Shown here piece by piece: positions 57,873-64,000 of a stretch of DNA of 64,000 nucleotides. The notes below the pieces were generated by a model. It did no database searches, had not been told where the DNA came from, and saw only the letters and a list, made by a program, of their open reading frames with translations. The DNA is from Amorphochlora amoebiformis (Eukaryota; Cercozoa; Chlorarachniophyceae). Location: positions 186,001 through 250,000 of the forward strand of contig BAAHQB010000126.1 of the NCBI GenBank assembly GCA_054601695.1. Direction: 5' to 3'. Every line of letters starts with the position of its first letter. The first letter of the stretch is position 1. The position numbers and the translations under genes are program-made.

Positions 57873-58664
57873 ATATATACATATAGTGTGTGTGTTTGTG
57901 TGTATGTATATATGTATTTAGTATAATATGTATATGTATGTTTCATACTTATAAATTGTGTTTTATACGTAATTGTGTTTATAGTATAAATATATGCATG
58001 AATCAGATTCAAGCATCCATGGAATTCAAGGCCTTTGGGATCTAATCTCTGAACCCCACCGGTAGGAAAATAATTTTCACTCACGTGAACGGAGTGGGAT
58101 GTTATGGAATATTTGTCAAATTCCATGGCCCGTCGGAATCTCGAGTCAAGTTTCTATGGCGTAGCATAAAAGCCAACCCTGATCTAGATGATTCAAATAT
58201 GAAACCAACTTGGTATCAGATGTTCACAGGAGATTAAGCTTGCCTTTAGTGCCTGAGTCTAGTAATAGACCTACCTTATTATTCATCGTCCAGAATTAAT
58301 AATTTTAGAGATTAACTAGGATCATGAAGACCAATTGTCAAAGATGTACAGATGAAGCTAGCTAGGAAGGCCAGACTGGCCAATTCCTAGAATTCTAGAA
58401 ATTAGTGAGACGGTCACTCAGTGACTAGAGGCTAGATCGAGAGGTATCAAAGTAATCTAGACTATACAAAAGTATGCGCTAGATCTAGAACGTACGCCCA
58501 ATGATCTAGATGATCGAGTTTCCATAATTCTACATGTAGTACTATTCCGAGTAATTTCCAACTATTTCAATTTGACCTAGGCAACCACCAACATTGATTG
58601 ATAATTTATACAACTAACGCACAGTGGAAGACTTTGAAGTAGATCGGTACCGGTGCATATTCGG
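56421..58664. other. Stretch between the giant gene's found exons and the ESS2 3' end
   Basis: Sequence 56421-57560 lacks TA arrays and probably holds 5' exons of the - strand giant gene. One candidate encodes EQILGPYLECLITRLANKND before a strong GTAAGT donor near 56728. A separate open + strand reading covers 57109-57402. TA arrays occupy about 57600-57860. 57960-58664 is unique and rich in CTAG. Confidence 0.45.
57109..57402 (+). CDS. Open reading, possible remnant of a mobile-element or other gene
   Basis: A 97-codon open stretch on the + strand with coding-like composition. It includes DFSWKCGLCRNYLYHRSKG followed by KAFTISFKLPSRPKKTDEAI. The W-x-C-x2-C followed by a Ser/Gly/Phe pattern loosely recalls the zinc-ribbon part of IS1595/Merlin-like transposases, but no catalytic residues are visible. 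A donor-like GTTAGT occurs at 57370. The opposite strand is also open, so coding is not certain. I would treat it as hypothetical. Confidence 0.3.
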   Translation, partial: CFSLLEWPSKYSDKKDFSWKCGLCRNYLYHRSKGKAFTISFKLPSRPKKTDEAIFGSVQAIQNRIKEANKITIPGTTVHLHRRCNLLVSVSLTFSRC

Positions 58665-58989
58665 TTAAGGAAGCCGAGGCGTAGCTCCACCAGGGGTTCC
58701 CACAGATCGACTAGTTCTCGAAGATCGAACCCCCCTGCGCTGTACACTGCTGGTACTAGACTTCCTCCGAATAGGTTTGGGCGTTCCGTAGCTAGCGCGT
58801 AACTAAAGGAGAAAATGGAGTTCATTATTTTTCGAAATGTTTTTGAAGGTATGAGATGCTTAGATTGGATCTATTGCATACCTGCATATCTGATCGAACC
58901 GGTGTCTTCTTTCTCTGGCGATGAAGTAAGCGCATGGCCGCGGGAGATAAACCGACGACTCTGTGTGTATATATATACATATACATATG

Positions 58990-59034
<45 letters not shown>

Positions 59035-59053
59035 CAACACAAGTACATAACTG

Positions 59054-59124
<71 letters not shown>

Positions 59125-59208
59125 TGTAAACATATATATATATATATATACAAACATATATATATATATATATATACATCTATATACATATGTATACATA
59201 CATTACAT

Positions 59209-59256
<48 letters not shown>

Positions 59257-59656
59257 GTACGTATATATAGATATTTAGTCACATATATATAGTACATATA
59301 TATATATATATATATAATACATACATATGTATATATACATATTATATAACATATATACATGTGTGTGTAAATATGTAAATACATATGTAAATACATATAT
59401 ATATATATGTATGTATATTATGTATATATATGTATATATTTACATCTATATTAATATTTTCCACATACACACATATATAGGCATGTATGAAAACGTATTG
59501 TAGATGCATGTATCCAAATCTACTACAAAAAAAAAAGTATATGTTTGGTCATTTATATAAGTATGTATTAACATACAAATATATACATATACATTATTTC
59601 ATATATTTTTATATCTATCAATATATTTACATATATATATATATTATATTTATATA

Positions 59657-59703
<47 letters not shown>

Positions 59704-59981
59704 GTGATACATAACATATCTAAAAACACGCAAATGTAAATATACAATATGTATCATATCTTCACATTCACTTTTTGCATATGCTCCTTGCTCGAAAACT
59801 AATGCAAATTCATATGTACACATATATTTTAACAATATTACACACATAAGCACGTTTTAGCATTTTGTGGTGGTGTATGTGTTACCCTTTGGGAGTATGC
59901 ACCGGTGTAATAGACCCTGCTCTCTTCCGTTTCTTCTTCATCCTTGTTGCCTATTTGTATGCGAAAAATAAGCATATATAT

Positions 59982-60018
<37 letters not shown>

Positions 60019-60737
60019 AACCCCACACCCCCTCTTTTCTCCTCTTTATCTCCTCTTGTTTCTCTCCCCCTCCTCTTTCTCTCTCTCAAACCTTCGCCTT
60101 CTCTCCCATCTGCATTTTAAGTCGCTCACGAAGCGGCATTTCAGGCACCCTGAACACAGACTCGTGGGCTGTTACGTCTACGTCGTTCTGAATCGGATCC
60201 TCGTCTCTGATTCAAAAGGATTTTTTAGCGATTTTCCCAAAATTTCAGAATTTTCAAAACAGATTTGATATCTCTAGACATCTTTTCAGGATTTTGTACA
60301 ATACATATTCAGAAGTGACTGCGAGGGGAAGTGGCAGGTGTGTTTTGTGATCTTACCTGATGTGCATGGGTGTACCTGTGACGTTGCCCCAAGTCACGAT
60401 TGGGGTTGCCTAAGGGTATTAAGTGTAATATGGACATGTTTTAAGTGCACATTGTATTCTGTACATAAGTACACACATATGTATATTAGATATGTATTTA
60501 CCTAAATTTATATATATATATATATTATATACACCACATATATATATATATATATATTTATAATATATAATATAGATATATATATATATATATATAATAT
60601 AATGTGTATATATCTAGATATAAATAATGTATATCGCATATATAAATATATATGATATTCAGGTGCAAATATCTGTGCATATATATGCACATATTAATTT
60701 ACATATACGTATATATATATATATATATCATAAATAT

Positions 60738-60786
<49 letters not shown>

Positions 60787-61426
60787 TATATATATATGAA
60801 TATACATAATTATATATATATATATATGTATATATAGATATACAACACATATACACATATACATACCTATATATATATTACACACAATATCGATATGTAT
60901 GAAGCCGTTTTTGTTGTCTGCGCGTATAGTATATATCCCTTTTATATACACTGCATATGTAAACTATTATTAGATACATTTGTAACTCTATGAATTATTT
61001 ATGTATGCAATTTCAACATCGTACCGATCCCGCCTGATTCGGGCTCGGCGATGGCGTTCGAAGCAGCTTGTACCCTCTCACCGCCGGCGTCCCCCCCACC
61101 GACACGGAGCCTCCCACCGAGGGCGGTCTCTGTGTCTCCAGAAACTCCTCGATAACCTGAAAAATACAGCAAGAGAGAGTTTAGGTGAGCTTGGCGAAAA
61201 TGGAGATAGAAATAAGGGGGCAGAAGGGAGAGGGTTACAGTTGGAGGAGTTGGAGTGTGGAATCGGGATATATGAGGGTCTAGATACCTGATCCTCCATT
61301 GTTCCTGAAAATCGCGTGTTCGAAGCGACGGTTTTCTTTTTGGGTTTGAAGTTTTTTTTTGGTTGAATTCTGGAAAAGGGTGGGTCTAGGATTAAATACG
61401 ATGCTTGTGCGCTTACACACACACAC

Positions 61427-61472
<46 letters not shown>

Positions 61473-61688
61473 ACATATGTGTATATATGTATATATATAT
61501 ATATATAATATATAATATATATACATATGTACATATGTAAAAATACATGCATATTATATTTAATATATACCATACACACATATATGTATATATATATTTA
61601 TATATGTATATATATATTTATTAATGTAAGCGTATGTATGTGTATGTATGTGATTTTACAATATATATATAAACATATATATATATAT

Positions 61689-61729
<41 letters not shown>

Positions 61730-63061
61730 GTGAATTTGTGTTTATCCGTTTGTGTGTTATATTTATACATTCATGCATACATCCAAAAGGATAAAAAAGA
61801 TATTAAAGTTAATTCATTTTGTCATACCCATCGGGGGTGTACATAAGTGAATTCTTATTTTTGTAATCCCAAAACTTGACGAGGCCAGTCGACGAGGAGT
61901 CACCACTGCCCACGAGCGCCATCTTGGCCCCCTGTAGATCCTTTTCCTTGAGCCACCAGTATTTCTTCTGTTGTTTTAACCGGTCCTGCATGTGTATGTG
62001 AAATGTGTGTAATATTGGGGTGTAAATACACAATAGGCTGTATATTTAATACATAAATATACATATATATATATATTTATGCAATATTTGTGTCTCAAAT
62101 TTTGTATGTAACACATACAATTGCTGGGTTAGTGTCCCCTTAAGGACACCGATATAACCTAACCGAACAGAGCACTGGTGGATGCAGACGAAGTAGAGAG
62201 GGTTTAGTTACACAACCTTGGCCAAAAGCTCCTGAAACGAGGCGTTGTCCTCGCTTGTATGCGTTGCCGCGAACTGCTCGAGCGTGAGATCCTTGGCCCT
62301 CTTTTTCCTTGTCACCCGCCTCGACGAAGACGAAGACGACGTGGCCTGCGTGCTTGGTGTGCCGGGTTCGAAAGGGCCTTCGAGATTAGGGTTGTGCTTG
62401 TCCAATGGGTCGACGTCCCTCTCCGTAATTGGGGTTTCGTCCTAGTTTTATACAGGAGCTTAGATGTATGCTCTCGGTTTACATGGGTAGTCCTAGGGTC
62501 TCTTGAGAAATGCGCCTTTCATTATTCAATTATTCACCATTTTAACCTACGTCCTGACCCGTCGTATGATTCAACCCTCGTGTCAACTAACAAATATTGA
62601 CAACTTACCTCGAAAGACGTTCCTCGGATCTGGGACAGAGGGGTTGCAGAAGGCGTCACCACCCCGGGCGTTCCAATACCCGGAGTGACTCCAGGGGTAC
62701 CGATCATCAATTCTGCCTTCTTTTCTACCGCATGCAGGTCTGGGAAATAGTCTCTCCTGGTTGAATGTGATCGTTAGTGATCTATACCCTTCAGTCATTC
62801 TGATAACCCTGGGAAATATCTAGGATTATGAACGTACCTTATAATATGTTCCATCGTGGTTACATACGTGTCCTCGTCCAAGATCTTTTTCTTCCTTGTT
62901 TTCGGAGCTGGGACCTATTTATCGTAAAAAAATGATGTTATCTTTTCTTGATGGCATTTGTGGCATTGATAATACACCTTAAATTCGAATTTGCTTTTAA
63001 GCTCGATAGCCTTCTTTGCTCCAGGGGTCACAGCCACGGTTAGGGCCTTCGGTCCGGTCAT
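58665..63061 (-). CDS. ESS2: ESS2 (DGCR14/Bis1) spliceosome-associated nuclear protein, complete, 12 exons, 451 aa
   Basis: Nuclear protein of the ESS2 family (DGCR14 in human), associated with the catalytic spliceosome. Exons in transcription order: 62978-63061, 62838-62914, 62609-62756, 62217-62441, 61828-61985, 61288-61369, 61025-61156, 60357-60409, 60092-60206, 59886-59950, 58882-58960 and 58665-58802 (TAA stop). All junctions are GT-AG and in phase. Family landmarks appear in order: [117 protein letters not shown] and [10 protein letters not shown]. The length is close to the human protein (about 476 aa). A GT-repeat motif ([16 protein letters not shown]) and a Ser-rich run are lineage-specific. 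The ATG at 63061 opens the frame directly, but an upstream exon cannot be excluded. The last three exons lie beyond an apparent stop that is really intron sequence at the GTTTGA donor of exon nine. Confidence 0.95.
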
Positions 63062-63307
63062 GATAGGCGAGCTTTTGCGTCTGCTCCGAGGAAGGCTGTG
63101 GTTGCCACAGCCGACAAATTGCAGCGTTTTCTACATATCCCTATTGAAATATTTAGATATCACAAATTCCGATATGTTGCAATATGATAAGTCTCTTGTG
63201 ACATGACGCCATGTTTTTTCTATCTTCGTGACATATCCGTATGTATCATAGTACACCATGAAAGGTTGCGCAATATCACTCTAAAAGGCCCGTAGGGATA
63301 TCAGTGA
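63062..63307. promoter_or_regulatory. Possible bidirectional promoter
   Basis: A 246 bp spacer between the ESS2 start and a possible divergent + strand start. It lacks TA arrays. TGACGCCATG near 63203 is CRE-like, but I recognise no firm core element. The role is inferred from gene arrangement only. Confidence 0.35.
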
Positions 63308-63480
63308 ATGCCCAAACGACCGTGGGTTGCCGTCCTGCTGACTGTCTGCACCGCACTTTACCTTTTAAACCCCATAAGAACCCAGCATTCGACGGTGAAC
63401 CAACCCCCCTACCCTCATCCTTATCAAAGTTTCCAGAAACCTTTTCGAATATCTTTTCGGCTCACGGTTGGTACCCCACT
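63308..63480 (+). CDS. Possible first exon of a secreted or membrane-anchored protein
   Basis: From an ATG at 63308 the frame begins with basic residues and a hydrophobic segment (MPKRPWVAVLLTVCTALYLL), like a signal peptide or signal anchor. A Pro/Gln/Tyr-rich stretch and ISFRLTVGTP follow, up to a consensus donor GTACGT at 63481. The VGTP ending is reminiscent of the start of pepsin-type aspartyl protease domains, but the active-site motif would lie in an exon not seen here. No next exon was found before the TA array at 63690. The unspliced frame continues open to 63658. Confidence 0.4.
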
Positions 63481-63689
63481 GTACGTGCCAAGAAAGGCGT
63501 GCTCTTACTTGCTCGTGATAACTTGTGTAATTCTCACTGATTTGAGGAAAATTGCATGCTCATATGGAGATTCTTACGGTATTTTTACGATATTACTTGG
63601 TCAGAATTCGTCAGAAAAAAGTATGTCGGAATCGAAGAAGGTAGTGATACTACACTAGTCCTTACCCTATAAGCTTGAACCCTATGTGA

Positions 63690-63997
<308 letters not shown>

Positions 63998-64000
63998 AGT

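Noticed and set aside
60086-60091. In-frame TGA after exon nine of ESS2, read at first as the end of the gene
   Set aside because: It lies inside a GTTTGA donor. Three further exons continue the family's C-terminal sequence in phase.

Overview
The window is nuclear DNA of an intron-rich eukaryote. It is very AT-rich and most of its length is (TA)n and TA-rich microsatellite. Degenerate and perfect CCCTAA/TTAGGG blocks lie far from any chromosome end, so telomeres of the TTAGGG type are inferred. Genes follow the standard code, with TAA, TGA and TAG all used as stops, and are cut into exons mostly 30-220 bases long with GT-AG introns. I could not place the organism. No rRNA, tRNA, CRISPR array or bacterial-type operon was seen. 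Almost all the long tyrosine/isoleucine readings are translated TA repeat. The genes below were found by locating small non-repetitive islands with splice sites and chaining them by reading-frame phase.

Layout, left to right. (1) 171-14511, + strand: an anoctamin (TMEM16, ANO10/ANO8-like) gene whose 5' part lies off the left edge. The core exons to 6506 are secure; the C-terminal exons are tentative. (2) About 16010-26521, + strand: an unrecognised multi-exon gene ending in a TAG stop. A C2H2 zinc-finger terminal exon (20353-20555) lies on the opposite strand inside one of its introns. (3) 28477-35751, - strand: an unrecognised gene with a helical, TPR-like N-terminal part. (4) 36543-about 56420, - strand: a very long gene whose N-terminal part is TPR/MIT-like and whose C-terminal half is low complexity and acidic. 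(5) 58665-63061, - strand: a complete 12-exon ESS2 (DGCR14/Bis1) spliceosome-associated protein gene, the best-supported feature here. (6) 63308 onward, + strand: a possible first exon of a divergent gene encoding a membrane-anchored or secreted protein. Between them lie TA arrays, GA/CT tracts, interstitial telomeric repeats and small tandem repeats.

Two patterns stand out. First, exon edges (the splice site plus 20-60 bases of flanking exon) are repeatedly copied into the neighbouring intron. Copies of an exon's 5' edge lie upstream of it and copies of its 3' edge lie downstream, spaced by TA or TTAGGG arrays. I see this at about fifteen exons in all the multi-exon genes except ESS2. Second, telomeric repeat blocks often form intron ends. 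CCCTAACCCTAG acts as a 3' splice site with built-in CTAAC branch-point-like motifs, and GTTAGGG acts as a 5' splice site. Both are inferences from sequence and phase and need transcript data.
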